Assembly: GCA_049840795.1 (NCBI GenBank)
Contig: JASGJK010000009.1
Location: forward strand, 124,001 to 188,000
Direction: 5' to 3'
Length of the DNA stretch: 64,000 nucleotides
Origin: UPXZ01 sp049840795
GTDB taxonomy: Bacteria; Bacteroidota; Bacteroidia; Bacteroidales; Paludibacteraceae
Both the position numbers and the translations under genes were made by a program. Each line of letters starts with the position of its first letter. The stretch's first letter is position 1. Below, in pieces: positions 9,759 to 19,906 of this stretch. The notes beneath the pieces were generated by a model. That model was given only the letters and a program-made list of their open reading frames with translations. It did no database searches and was not told where the DNA came from.

Positions 9759-10527
9759 CTGACTTCGACACGGGACACCCTAAAAGATTTTCCAAAAATT
9801 TTCATCAAATAATTGGGCTATGGAGACTGATGCCTTTTCGTCAGGAGCATCGTTTTGGTCATTGTATTTCCGCTGATTGGCAGGTTTATCTTTATAGTGG
9901 TAATGGTTTGGGCAATGCTCAACGCTTATCTGCTGTATTTTTTGCTGCTGCGTGTCGTACAATTTGTCTAAATAGCGGTATATGCGGTGTAGTTGAACAT
10001 CTTCATCAAAGTGCGACTTCAGGTATTCTACCGTTGCCGATTTGCTCATCGGCTGGCTTAATCGGGCTACCACAAGCTGTCGGAAAATCTCGTCTTCTAT
10101 CACATCAAAGCCGGTTAATCTGAACGCTTGATTCAAAATTAACTGAACCCCGTTGAGCAGAATATTTTCGACATTTGAAAGCAAATATTCGGTTACCTGC
10201 TTCTCCTCACCTTCTTTGTCGTGCATTTCAAAAACATCCTGTTCTCCCAAATAGGCTGAAATCCATTTTTTGCCTTGTTGATACAATGATTCTATATTTT
10301 CAGTACTGGAACTACTGCCAATAGTTTTTACTACATAGTATTTGCCATTGCTTTTGTCTATAATCTGAATGCTGATGATACCACTTGGATTCTTTTTCTT
10401 GCGTACAAACATACCGCAAAGATAGCTCGTTTTCAGCCGGGACACCCAAATCGGTGTCCCGAAATTTGTAAAATATTAGCATTTAAATAATTACAAAATT
10501 TAGATGATAAAAGTGTCGAAGTCAGGA
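9759..10527. mobile_element. Short insertion element bounded by 14-bp inverted repeats
   Basis: CCTGACTTCGACAC at 9759-9772 is repeated perfectly inverted at 10514-10527. The span of 769 bp contains a truncated IS1634-type transposase frame, and its right end breaks an ISAs1-type transposase frame. Just inside, the left end carries CGGGACACC and the right end a palindrome (10438-10461) built from the same nine bases. No target duplication is visible. It may be a deleted, non-autonomous derivative of an IS1634-like element. Confidence 0.55.
9780..10412 (-). pseudogene. IS1634-type transposase, N-terminal fragment
   Basis: The frame begins MFVRKKKNPSGIISIQIIDK and continues with KYYVVKTIGSSSS and FRQLVVARLSQPMSKSATVEYL, an N-terminal region as in IS1634/IS1549 transposases. 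It then ends after about 210 residues at a TAG at 9780-9782, close to the left inverted repeat, so the whole catalytic DDE part of this normally 500-residue-plus protein is missing. A TATCTTTG box lies directly upstream of the ATG on the minus strand. Inactive as a transposase; the family call is from motif memory only. Confidence 0.55.
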
Positions 10528-10774
10528 AAGACGGTTCCAATGCACTGAAAAAACGATTAAATGTATCGTAAGAGGGTATTCCACCGGGTAACTGTAAATA
10601 GGGGCGTAACCAATCTACTTTGGACTTACCGTAATTCTCAATATCATTCCAACTCTCAGCTCCGCAAACAACTGCCGCTATAGTGATAAAAATGATATCT
10701 TCCAACAAATGTTCTTTTGTTCGATCCAATCGAGGATCGGGTAAACTGCTAAAATAACTCATAGGGCTCTTCAT
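10433..10774 (-). pseudogene. ISAs1-type transposase, N-terminal fragment
   Basis: SYFSSLPDPRLDRTKEHLLEDIIFITIAAVVCGAESWNDIENYG and GGIPSYDTFNRFFSALEP match the N-terminal region of ISAs1 (H-repeat-associated) transposases. Likeness ends near 10530, exactly where the 14-bp inverted repeat of the neighbouring element begins; the remaining codons to 10433 come from that element. No downstream half was found on its other side, so a deletion followed or accompanied the insertion. Confidence 0.7.
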
Positions 10775-10882
10775 TATCCGTTTTCTCTATTAAACGTTGA
10801 CCTGAATATTATTTAAAATAAATTAAGATGCGTTTGCCCAGCTAATAGTTCAATGATATTTTTCTATTCCAATATATTTCCG

Positions 10883-10890
10883 TATCTTTG
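10883..10890 (+). promoter_or_regulatory. Promoter -7 box of rpsP
   Basis: TATCTTTG followed by CATCC, about 60 bp before the rpsP start. The -33 element is weak. Confidence 0.6.
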
Positions 10891-10951
10891 CATCCGCTTT
10901 TCGAGTAAAAGCGAACAAACATAATATTAATTTTAAAAACATTTCGAGAAA

Positions 10952-11503
10952 ATGGCAGTAAAAATGAGACTCCAACGCCACGGCCGTAAAAGCTACGCGT
11001 ACTATCACATTGTGATTGCAGACAGTCGCGCTCCACGTGATGGAAAATTTATTGAACGTATCGGTTCATACAACCCAAACACAAATCCTGCAACTGTAGA
11101 TTTAAAATTCGACAGAGCGTTGTACTGGCTTAATGTAGGCGCACAGCCGACAGATACCACGCGCAACATTCTTTCATCTGAAGGCGTGCTGATGATGAAA
11201 CACTTGCAAGGCGGTGTTAAAAAAGGTGCTTTTGATGAAGCAGAAGCTCAAAAACGCTTTGAAGCTTGGAAAGCATCAAAAGAAAATGCAGTGAACAAAA
11301 CAAAAGCTGAATTAGAGGCTGAAAAACAAGCCAAAGCCAAAGAAAGAGCAAAAATAGAGGCAGAAGTTCTAAAAACAAGACAAGCTGAGTTAGCTAAAAA
11401 GAAAGCTGAAGCCCTTGAAGCAAAAGTAGAAGAAGCTGTGCAAGAAGAAGCCGCTCCTGAAACAGAAACTCCTTCAGCAGAAGAAGCACCAGTTGCCGAA
11501 TAA
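10952..11503 (+). CDS. rpsP: 30S ribosomal protein S16 with long C-terminal extension
   Basis: The first 80 or so residues are the S16 core (MAVKMRLQRHGRKSYAYYHI, RAPRDGKFIERIGSYNP, LYWLNVGAQPTDTTRNIL). The remaining 100 are a charged Lys/Glu/Ala-rich tail, probably helical or coiled, ending in an acidic Glu/Pro/Ala stretch. Such tails are usual in Bacteroidetes S16; other bacteria have about 80-90 residues in total. It is monocistronic between its promoter and a terminator at 11531. No rimM or trmD follows, unlike the Proteobacterial order. Confidence 0.95.
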   Translation: MAVKMRLQRHGRKSYAYYHIVIADSRAPRDGKFIERIGSYNPNTNPATVDLKFDRALYWLNVGAQPTDTTRNILSSEGVLMMKHLQGGVKKGAFDEAEAQKRFEAWKASKENAVNKTKAELEAEKQAKAKERAKIEAEVLKTRQAELAKKKAEALEAKVEEAVQEEAAPETETPSAEEAPVAE

Positions 11504-11530
11504 AAGTGTTATTTAGACACCAAAAAGATA

Positions 11531-11557
11531 AACCCGGAAAATATTTTCGGGTTTTTT
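11531..11557 (+). terminator. Terminator of rpsP
   Basis: AACCCGGAAAATATTTTCGGG followed by TTTTTT: a CCCG(A)AAA stem with a short loop and T-run 28 bp after the rpsP stop. Confidence 0.85.
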
Positions 11558-11560
11558 GTT

Positions 11561-11882
11561 AAAATATAATTTGAATACAATTTAAGTGTTAAAAACACGT
11601 TAAGGTTCAGATATGGGAAAATTTATAATAACAGTTTAACAACACAAAATAGATTTAGAAATTATAATGGATGAAGCTATCCTATTAATTTCGTTATTAT
11701 CTATTTTGATTTTTATTCACTGATTTTCAGAGTCAGATTCATTGTTAAAATAAAACCATGCGAAACCATACGTGTAAGTTGTACGGATTGATTTTTTTGG
11801 CAACAAAGCCGCAAATAAGAAACTTAAATACTTTTCAATTAAATCACAATTTAAGTTGCAACAAAAAAGATATTTACCATAA
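11561..11882. other. Upstream region of the polysaccharide cluster
   Basis: No supported gene. A possible 18-codon frame starts at about 11667 (MDEAILLISL...), too short to claim. Antisense frames here show no family likeness. No JUMPStart element was recognised. Confidence 0.4.
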
Positions 11883-13241
11883 ATGCTAGCTAAGTTTGCA
11901 TACAATTTTAAGAGTTTTGGAGTAAAAAACATCAGAAGCTCTAAGATACGAAAAAATATATTTTTCTCTCTATTGTTAAAAGGAATTAGCATACTAATTT
12001 CATTTATATTAGTACCATTAACCCTTAATTATCTGAATACAACTGAATACGGAGTTTGGTTAACATTAAGCTCAATTTTAACATGGATTAACTTGTTTGA
12101 CATTGGTTTGGGAAACGGATTAAGAAACAAACTCACAGAAGCATTAACCAATGAAGACATGTCAAAAGCAAAGTCTTTGGTAAGTACAACTTTCATACTA
12201 CTTGCGATTATTATTATGAGTTTATTTGCTTGTTTTGCTTTAGCGAATCCATTTTTAAATTGGGGAAGTATTTTAAACACAACAGTTCTTGAGTCTGAAA
12301 AATTAAGTGAGATTGTATTGATGGTATTTGGGTTCTTTTCTTTACAATTTGTATTTAAAACAGTTGGTACTATATTTGTTTCCATGCAAAAACCTTCTTT
12401 AAATGATTTAATGATTACAATCGGAAGTTTATTTTCTTTAATCATTATTTATATTTTGACAAAAACCACCAAAGGTTCTCTGACTTTTGTTGCATTAACA
12501 TTTTCGGCTAGTCCAGCAGTCATTTTCATTGTTTCATATTTTGTGGTTTTTTACGGAAAACTTCGTAACATACGACCTTCATTATCATCTTTTAAGTTGT
12601 CTTATGGAAAAGAGTTGATGGGTTTAGGAGCTCAATTTTTCATATTACAAATTAGCGGCATCATTGTATACTTCACAAGCAACATTATAATTGCTCAGCT
12701 TTTTTCTCCATACGAAGTCACAATTTACAATATTGCTTACAAATATGCCAATATTATCTCTATTGCAAGTTTGATAATTATAACACCATTATGGTCGTCG
12801 TCAACAGAAGCATATCATTTAAGAGATTTTATTTGGTTCAAGAAGATTGAAAAAAAAATGTTATATATATTCTCATTGTTAGTTTTAACTTCTATTGTTA
12901 TATGCGCTTGCGCTCCCCTCGTATATAAATTATGGATTGGAAAAGAATTGCAGATTCCCATCTCTTTAAATTGTGTTGTTATTCTGTTTAATATTTTATT
13001 TTCATTTTCATCTATCTACATTTATATGCTTAATGGAATAGGCAAAATAAGATTACAACTATATAGTTCAATAATAGAAATAATCTTCACAATACCTGTC
13101 TGTATAATACTAGGCAAACTATTGAATATTCAAGGCATTGTTTTAGGGATGACTTTCATGGTGTTCCTAAGATGCATTTGGGCTCCTATTCAATTTAGAA
13201 AGATAATAACAGAGACAGCATCCGGGATTTGGAATAAATAA
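11883..13241 (+). CDS. Polysaccharide flippase (Wzx/PST family)
   Basis: A multi-pass inner-membrane protein (452 residues, about 12-14 hydrophobic segments) that would flip lipid-linked repeat units to the periplasm. The early segment FSLLLKGISILISFILVPLTLNYLNTTEYGVWLTLSSIL and the motif DIGLGNGLRNKLTEAL are typical of Wzx/PST (MOP superfamily) members. It is the first gene of the cluster and the next gene follows directly. Codon use and AT content are more extreme than in the housekeeping genes, as is usual for O-antigen or capsule loci. Confidence 0.85.
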   Translation: MLAKFAYNFKSFGVKNIRSSKIRKNIFFSLLLKGISILISFILVPLTLNYLNTTEYGVWLTLSSILTWINLFDIGLGNGLRNKLTEALTNEDMSKAKSLVSTTFILLAIIIMSLFACFALANPFLNWGSILNTTVLESEKLSEIVLMVFGFFSLQFVFKTVGTIFVSMQKPSLNDLMITIGSLFSLIIIYILTKTTKGSLTFVALTFSASPAVIFIVSYFVVFYGKLRNIRPSLSSFKLSYGKELMGLGAQFFILQISGIIVYFTSNIIIAQLFSPYEVTIYNIAYKYANIISIASLIIITPLWSSSTEAYHLRDFIWFKKIEKKMLYIFSLLVLTSIVICACAPLVYKLWIGKELQIPISLNCVVILFNILFSFSSIYIYMLNGIGKIRLQLYSSIIEIIFTIPVCIILGKLLNIQGIVLGMTFMVFLRCIWAPIQFRKIITETASGIWNK

Positions 13242-13250
13242 TTGAACCGA

Positions 13251-14566
13251 ATGAATAGAATAAAAGTCACCATAATTACTGTTATTTTCAACGCTGCTAA
13301 TAAGCTTGAAAGGACAATGCTCAGTGTGCTAAATCAATCCTATAAAAATATAGAATATGTTATAGTGGACGGTTGTAGCGAAGATGGTTCTTTAGATATT
13401 ATTCAGAATATAGATTTGAAAATAAGAGAAGGGGCGTTTGATATAAATCCAGAGAACTTTAAATGGAAAAGCGAATCGGACAACGGCATTTATGACGCTA
13501 TGAACAAGGCCGTGAAAATTTCCACTGGGGAGTGGATTATTTTTATGAACGCAGGCGATGGTTTTTTTGACTCGCAAGTAATTGAAGACGTTATTAAAAA
13601 CCTAGAGAATACTGATGCCGATATTATTTACGGAAATGATTGGATTGAACTAAGAGATAGCCGAAGGATACATCATAAAGCTGATAATCCAATTAAAGAT
13701 CTGTGGAAAGCTCCCTTTTTAGGCATGGAGCTATGTTTACAAAATCATCTTTGTTAAAACAGTTTCCTTTTAATCTCCAAAAAAGATATAAAGTGTGCGC
13801 AGATTTTGATTTGATATATAAGTTATATTGTTTGAATAAGAGATTTTCTTACATAAACCGAGATATTTTGTATTTTGAAGAATTGGGTGTTTCTTCAAAC
13901 CAAATAAAATGCGCAATAGATAACTTCATGGTCGTTAATTCCTACAATCATAAAATCGGCCAGAACATATGGCACACATTGAATATAGCGAAGATAACTA
14001 CATTATTGCCATTCAAAAAAGCTATTAAGAAAATATTGAATATTAGCTCGCAATTCATCAGGCAATATATTCCTAATAATATAATATGCCATATTCCATT
14101 TCATATTGTTAGAGCCTCATATTACAAACTGATATGCGGAATTAAAATAGGAGAAAAAAGCTCTATTCATTTGCATTCTAAAATTATTGGTTATAATCTA
14201 ACCATTGAAAAGAATTCAGTTATAAACCGCAATTGTTGTTTAGATGCTCGGAGCGGCATCAAAATTGGGTCAAACGTATCTATTTCTCCAGATGTGCATA
14301 TTATCACTGGATCCCATATTGTAAATTCACCACTATTCAAATACATTGGCAAAGCTGTTGTAATAGAGGATTACGTTTGGATTGGGAGCCGAGCTACAAT
14401 TTTGCCTGGCGTAAAAATAGGGAAAGGTGCAGTTATCGCCGCTGGTTCTGTAATAACAAAGGATGTTGAACCATATGCAGTAGTAGGAGGAAATCCAGCG
14501 AAAATAATAAGTACAAGAACTAAAAATCTGGACTACAACCCAGCTTGGAAGCCTTGGTTTAATTAA
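13251..14566 (+). CDS. Glycosyltransferase family 2 fused to a hexapeptide-repeat acyltransferase, frameshifted
   Basis: The N-terminal part (about 240 residues) is a GT-A family 2 transferase: VTIITVIFNAANKLERTMLSVLNQ, DGCSEDGS, SDNGIYDAMNKAV and a nucleotide-binding NAGDG. The frame breaks in the T-run 13714-13718 and resumes as FRHGAMFTKSSLLKQFPF. Without any stop it runs into a left-handed beta-helix acetyltransferase (GIKIGEKSSIHLHS, GIKIGSNVSISPDVHIITGSHIV, GKAVVIEDYVWIGSRATILPGVKIGKGAVIAAGSVITKDV) of the WbbJ/maltose O-acetyltransferase kind. One polypeptide of about 440 residues would add a sugar and O-acetylate it. ATG 13251 is preferred over TTG 13242. Confidence 0.75.
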
Positions 14567-14576
14567 ATTCTATTTA

Positions 14577-15772
14577 ATGTATTATCAACCATATGTCATA
14601 TTAGTTATTTCTTTGCTGACAATATCAGCATTGGAGATTTTTGTCAATTTTGACAAAAGATCAATACACATTTTAAATAGCATAGTTTCTTTATCATTCA
14701 TTTATTTTTTTGGTTTTAGGGGATTTATAGGATGGGACTGGCATAGTTACTATCCATTTTTTATGAGCATTCCTAATATACAAAACATAAATATTTCTAG
14801 GTTTTCATTTGAACCTGGATATGTATTATTCACCTCAATTGTCAAAACTATTTATCCTGATTATCATTTTTACATATTAATAAATACGTTGATAGATTTT
14901 CTTTTGCTTCGTACATTCATCAAACGCTATGTTTCTAACAATTCATATTCTTTTGCCTTTGCACTATTTTTAGTCATGGGGGACTCACTTTTGAGATTGA
15001 TTTACTAAGAAACATTAAAGGGTTACTTCTATTCTTATTATCGATAAAATATATAGAAGAGCGCAAACTGGTTCCTTTTATTATGCTTAACCTAATTGGG
15101 ATATCATTTCATTGGTCTTCTTTATTTTTCTTACCTTTATATTTCGTAATTCAAAAAAAAATAAACTTAAAGATTTTAACAATCCTTGTAGTGGTTGGCA
15201 ATATAATATATTTATTGCAAATCCCTTTCATAAAGCCGTTTTTACATTCAATAACAACTATTTTAGGGGAAAGGGCAGAAAATAAGTCGGAATTTTATTT
15301 GAACAGTGCGCTATTTAATCAAAACTACGGAATAACACTAGGTTATTTTGAGCGTCTAATTACAACTTTATTGATTTTGATTTACTACAACAAACTTGTG
15401 GCAAAATCTAAATCTACAATAATTTTTGTAAATTGCTTTTTTATTTATTTTATTTTCTTCTTCTATTTTTCAGAAGTGAGTATTATGATTTCAAGAGTAG
15501 CTAGGTTATTTTATTTTTCTTACTGGATTCTTTGGCCTTTAATTATAGAAGAATCCAAAAATACTGTCAAATATTTAATATTTCTACCATTATCGTTATT
15601 CATAAGTCTAAAAACGATAAAATCTACCAATAATATTTTATTCAAATATGACAATATTATTAATGGAACAATACAAGACTATGACTCACGAGAAAAAATA
15701 TTTGAAAGCGAATATTTACAAACTTCAGAAAAACAATTAATTAATGAAAAAAGCTTTATTTGTAACATTTAA
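14577..15772 (+). CDS. EpsG-like oligosaccharide repeat-unit polymerase (Wzy role), frameshifted
   Basis: A polytopic membrane protein with the EpsG-family signature FFGFRGFIGWDWHSYYPFF near residue 45 and repeated hydrophobic helices. The first frame stops at 15008; a one-base correction in the five-G run at 14979-14983 reads GLTFEIDLLRNIKGLLLFLLSIKYIEERK, the conserved middle of EpsG proteins, and then runs to 15772. The joined length of about 398 residues is normal. It overlaps the next glycosyltransferase by 29 bp. Likely polymerises the units exported by the upstream flippase. Confidence 0.75.
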
Positions 15773-16844
15773 CAATATTTTTGAAGAAAACACTGGAGGC
15801 AACCAAGGTTCACTAAGAAACTTTAAACTTTTATCTAAAACATACGAGACAGATGTTTATGTAATAAAGTCAAGTAAACTTTGTAAGTTATTATCCTCAT
15901 TTTTTTCCTTTTATTTTCCGCCGTTATCGTACAACAACATTAAAGATATTAATAAAATGATGAGATTAAAAAAATATGATTTGTTTTTTTTAGATTCATC
16001 TTTACTTGGAAAATTATTGAAACACATTATTAAGCAAAGCAATACGAAAACAATTTCTTTTTTTCACAATGTGGAATACGACTTTATAAAAGCTCGATTT
16101 GGGAAAAATGCAATAAAATATCCTTATTTGGCTCTTGCATATTTTAATGAAAAAACAGCTTTAAGATATTCTACAATAACGATATCTCTTAGTACCAGAG
16201 ATAAAAAAAGATTGAAAGAAATTTACAACTACGAACCCACCTATATTATGCCTGTAGCTTTTGAAGATAAACTAAATGATTATAATTCCAAAGGTGAAAC
16301 GGCCATCACACTTTCGCTTCAAGAGTTAAAACCATATTGTTTATTTGTTGGATCTCTTAGTAGATCTAATTTTGATGGAATTAAATGGTTTATTGACAAC
16401 ATTAGCCCGCTGTTACCAAAATTAAATACGGTTGTAGTTGGAAAAGGTTTCGAAAACCATAAAAAAGAACTATCAAGAGACAATGTTATTGTCGTTGGTC
16501 TAGTTGATGAGATTGCACCTTATTATTTAGATGCAGATTTTGTTGTTTCACCATTATTTTCAGGAGCGGGTATGAAAATAAAAGTTGTAGAAGCGTTAAT
16601 GTATGGAAAGGCAATAATAGGGACAAAGGAATCATTCGAAGGCTTTGGCACCGATAGTTACCCCGGAGCGACTATTGAATGTAATTCTAAAGAAGAATTT
16701 TCATCTAAGATAGAAAAATTATATTTAAATAACGACTTCGACGTATTCAATAGACCAAGTAGGGAGATGTATCTAGAGAAAATATTCGATGGATGTCTCT
16801 GCAAATTTATTTCAAAATATCTTAAACTCATTATAAATCATTAA
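15744..16844 (+). CDS. Glycosyltransferase family 4
   Basis: A GT-B fold sugar transferase. The N-terminus has the glycine loop EENTGGNQGSLRNF. The C-terminal Rossmann domain has LFVGSLSRSNFDGIKWFIDNI, VVGKGF, and the donor-binding stretch DADFVVSPLFSGAGMKIKVVEALMYGKAIIGTKESFEGFG. 366 residues, intact. It begins inside the end of the polymerase gene. Donor and acceptor are unknown. Confidence 0.85.
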   Translation: MKKALFVTFNNIFEENTGGNQGSLRNFKLLSKTYETDVYVIKSSKLCKLLSSFFSFYFPPLSYNNIKDINKMMRLKKYDLFFLDSSLLGKLLKHIIKQSNTKTISFFHNVEYDFIKARFGKNAIKYPYLALAYFNEKTALRYSTITISLSTRDKKRLKEIYNYEPTYIMPVAFEDKLNDYNSKGETAITLSLQELKPYCLFVGSLSRSNFDGIKWFIDNISPLLPKLNTVVVGKGFENHKKELSRDNVIVVGLVDEIAPYYLDADFVVSPLFSGAGMKIKVVEALMYGKAIIGTKESFEGFGTDSYPGATIECNSKEEFSSKIEKLYLNNDFDVFNRPSREMYLEKIFDGCLCKFISKYLKLIINH

Positions 16845-16853
16845 TCCTCAATC

Positions 16854-17904
16854 ATGGTAATATTTGACAATATAATCTTTTCATTACAGAAATCAGGAGG
16901 AATATCTGTGAGATGGAAAGAACTTATTGATTCTATCAGGGAATCTGAACTCTACAAAGAGAGTATTTTCATTTTTTACGAAAAGAACTCCTCAAATTTA
17001 TATTCAAAAGAAACTGTTAAAAAAATTTCCAAATCAAAAATAATGTGGAAGAAATTTTACACTTTTCTGCGAATTATGGACTACAATACCGATATAAATG
17101 AAAAATTCATATTTCACTCAAGCTACTATAGAGTTTGCTCAAATAAAAATGCTTTTAACATTATAACTTTTCACGATTGTATCCAAGAACTCTTCGGCAA
17201 AGGGATAAGAAACTATTTTACAATTAAGATGAAAAAAAGAATTATCAAAAAAGCAGATCACATAATTTGCAACTCCCATACTACAAGAAATGATCTAATT
17301 AGTCTTTATAGATGCGATCAAAATAAGGTTTCAGTTATTTACAGTGGTGTAAATCCTGTTTTTCAAAAAATCGATAATATTGAAAAAAATAATCATATCC
17401 TTTTTGTTGGCAGTCGAGCTTCCTATAAAAAATTTGATTTTGTCATAGAATTATTAAAAGACAACGAAAATCTCAATTTAACAATAGTGGGTGGGGGGAA
17501 AATTCAACAAGCGCGAACTTAAGCTCACCAATCCTGTGAACGACAGAATCCAGCATTTGATAGGCCTAAGCGAAAATGAATTAAATTTAATTTATAATAA
17601 ATCTGTTTGCCTTATCCACCCGTCGCTATATGAAGGCTTTGGAGTCCCCGTAATTGAGGCTATGAAGGCAAAATGTCCGGTATTAGCTTATCAATGTCCC
17701 GCTGTGAATGAGATAGGACTAGATGGAATCACCTATTTTAAAAGCTATGATACTAAATCGGTTAATATGCTTATCAATTCAATGATGAACAAAGAAAATG
17801 CTGAATTGACTAATAAAGCCTATAAAATTGCCGATAGATTTTCATGGGAAAAAACAGGAATAGAAACAATTAATTTATTTAATAAAGTTTTAAGCACAAT
17901 CTAG
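16854..17904 (+). CDS. Glycosyltransferase family 4, frameshifted in a G-run
   Basis: The first half reads IIFSLQKSGGISVRWKELID, FHDCIQELFG and ICNSHTTRNDLISLY, and ends at the start of the nucleotide-binding domain (HILFVGSRASYKKFDF, LTIVGGG). The run of six G at 17492-17497 shifts the frame; the second half continues KFNKRELKLTNPVNDRIQHLIGLSENELNLIYN and has the GT4 motif HPSLYEGFGVPVIEAMKAKCPVLAYQCPAVNEIG. The joined protein is about 350 residues, a usual length. Ten bases separate it from the preceding gene. Confidence 0.8.
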
Positions 17905-17932
17905 ATATTTATTCTTTCAAATAGATAAACTA

Positions 17933-18700
17933 ATGAAAGTCACAATAATAACAGCAACATTTAATAGTGAAAAAGGCATTCAAGAAACTATTGATTCTGT
18001 ATACAATCAAGATTACAAAAATATTGAATATATAATTATTGATGGCGGTTCTTATGATGACACAATAAAAATCATCAAAGAAAACCAAAATAAAATATCT
18101 TATTTGATTTCAGAGAAAGATAATGGTATTTACGATGCTTTTAATAAAGGAATTAAACTTTCGACTGGAGATATTATTGGTTTTCTTAATTCAGACGATA
18201 TTCTTGCCGATGACAGCATTGTATCAAAGATCGTCGAAACTTACTATTCAGAAAAATCAGATATAGTATACGGGAATCTGGTATACCAGTCGATGAAGAA
18301 CGGAAAAACAAAAACTATACGCAACTGGATTAGTAAAGATTTCAAGCTACATTATCTTAAATTAGGCTGGATGCCTCCCCATCCAACATTATATTGTAAA
18401 AAAGAGATTTATCAAACTTTAGGTCTATTTGATGATAAATTACAGATTGCTGCAGACTACGATTTTATTGTCCGTGTTTTCAGACAACCATATATAAAAA
18501 AAACATACCTACCTATAACAATGGTGAAAATGAATATTGGCGGTGTTAGTAATAGTTCTATAAAAAACATCATAAAAAAATCCTCAGAAGATTATTACAT
18601 AATAAAAAAAAACAAAATTGGGGGAGGTTTTACTTTGATGATGAAAAATATTTCAAAAATTTACCAATTCAAGGGGTTGATAAAAAAAAATAGCATGTAA
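17933..18700 (+). CDS. Glycosyltransferase family 2 (WcaA-like)
   Basis: A cytoplasmic GT-A transferase of 255 residues: VTIITATFNSEKGIQETIDSV, IIDGGSYDDT, SEKDNGIYDAFNKGI, and the metal-binding GFLNSDDILADDS. C-terminal helices follow RNWISKDFK. It resembles the N-terminal domain of the fused gene at 13251, suggesting related donor sugars. It is the last gene before a 167-bp gap and the heptose genes. Confidence 0.87.
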   Translation: MKVTIITATFNSEKGIQETIDSVYNQDYKNIEYIIIDGGSYDDTIKIIKENQNKISYLISEKDNGIYDAFNKGIKLSTGDIIGFLNSDDILADDSIVSKIVETYYSEKSDIVYGNLVYQSMKNGKTKTIRNWISKDFKLHYLKLGWMPPHPTLYCKKEIYQTLGLFDDKLQIAADYDFIVRVFRQPYIKKTYLPITMVKMNIGGVSNSSIKNIIKKSSEDYYIIKKNKIGGGFTLMMKNISKIYQFKGLIKKNSM

Positions 18701-18809
18701 TATAAAATTACCCTGTAGAATATGTTTTCCAAAAATGCATTTACTGAAAAAAAGTTGTTCTTATCAAAATTTACTTGTGTCTTTAATGTAAAAATTGTCA
18801 CATTTATAT

Positions 18810-18817
18810 TATCTTTG
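18810..18817 (+). promoter_or_regulatory. Promoter -7 box of the heptose operon
   Basis: TATCTTTG about 50 bp before hddA, in the only sizeable gap of the cluster, suggests a separate transcript for the heptose genes. The TTG at 18795-18797 is too close to be a standard -33. Confidence 0.5.
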
Positions 18818-18867
18818 AATTAGAATAAATTTTTTATATGATTTCTAAATTGACTTTTTTATAAACA

Positions 18868-19893
18868 ATGATAATAAGAAGCAAAGCACCCTTAAGACTG
18901 GGGTTGGCAGGTGGTGGTACAGACGTTTCCCCTTACTCTGACTTATACGGAGGGGCTATCCTCAACGCAACCATTAACATGTATGCTTATACGACTATTG
19001 AGCCTGCCGATGATGGAAAAATAAGTTTCTTACTTCCCGATTTAAATATATCTGAGGAGTTAGCATCAACACCTGAGCTAGAAACTAATGGTCAATTCAT
19101 TTTACACAAAGGAGTTTATAATCGAATTGTAAAAGATTTTAACGGAGGAAAACCTTTATCGTTTAGAATTTCGTCACATGTGGATGCACCTGCCGGGTCA
19201 GGTCTTGGAACTTCTTCAACATTGATGGTATCTATTCTCGGAGCCTTTGTAGAATGGTTGAAACTTCCATTTGGAGAGTACGATATTGCTCATTTGGCAT
19301 ATATTATTGAGCGTGTAGATTTAAATATGGCGGGAGGAAAGCAAGATCAATATGCCGCGACTTTTGGAGGATTTAATTTTATGGAATTCTATGGCGATGA
19401 CAAAGTCATTGTAAATCCTTTACGAGTTATTCAACGTTTTCAAGATGAATTGTCACACAATCTACTACTTTATTATACTAAAACCAATAGGCAATCGGCT
19501 AAAATTATTGAAGAACAAACAAAAAACGTAGTAAAGAAAAATGAAACTTCCATAGAGGCTATGCACAAACTCAAAGAACAATCTGTATGGATGAAAGAAG
19601 CGATTCTTAAAGGTGAGATAGATGAAATGGGTAAAATATTGGATTTTGGTTGGAAGTATAAAAAACAAATGACAAAGGGAATTACAAATTCATTGTTAGA
19701 CGATATATACGAAGAGGCTATAAAATCAGGAGCAACCGGAGGCAAAGTGTCAGGAGCAGGCGGTGGTGGATTTATGACCTTTTACTGTCCTGGCATAGTC
19801 CGTTACGGAGTAGAAAAAGCATTATCCCATTTTGGAGGTCAAGTTAAAAAATATGAGTTCACCTCCGAAGGATTAAAAACTTGGACAATTTAA
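18868..19893 (+). CDS. hddA: D-glycero-alpha-D-manno-heptose 7-phosphate kinase
   Basis: A GHMP-family kinase that phosphorylates heptose 7-phosphate at C1 in the alpha configuration. It opens IIRSKAPLRLGLAGGGTDVSPYSD, has the phosphate loop PAGSGLGTSSTLMVS (about residues 110-125) and the C-terminal GATGGKVSGAGGGGFMTFY. The 341-residue length fits HddA. With gmhA, hddC and gmhB downstream it completes the GDP-D-glycero-alpha-D-manno-heptose route, used for S-layer glycans, capsules or O-antigens rather than the ADP-heptose of the inner core. Confidence 0.92.
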   Translation: MIIRSKAPLRLGLAGGGTDVSPYSDLYGGAILNATINMYAYTTIEPADDGKISFLLPDLNISEELASTPELETNGQFILHKGVYNRIVKDFNGGKPLSFRISSHVDAPAGSGLGTSSTLMVSILGAFVEWLKLPFGEYDIAHLAYIIERVDLNMAGGKQDQYAATFGGFNFMEFYGDDKVIVNPLRVIQRFQDELSHNLLLYYTKTNRQSAKIIEEQTKNVVKKNETSIEAMHKLKEQSVWMKEAILKGEIDEMGKILDFGWKYKKQMTKGITNSLLDDIYEEAIKSGATGGKVSGAGGGGFMTFYCPGIVRYGVEKALSHFGGQVKKYEFTSEGLKTWTI

Positions 19894-19906
19894 CAAAGTA
19901 AGCGTT

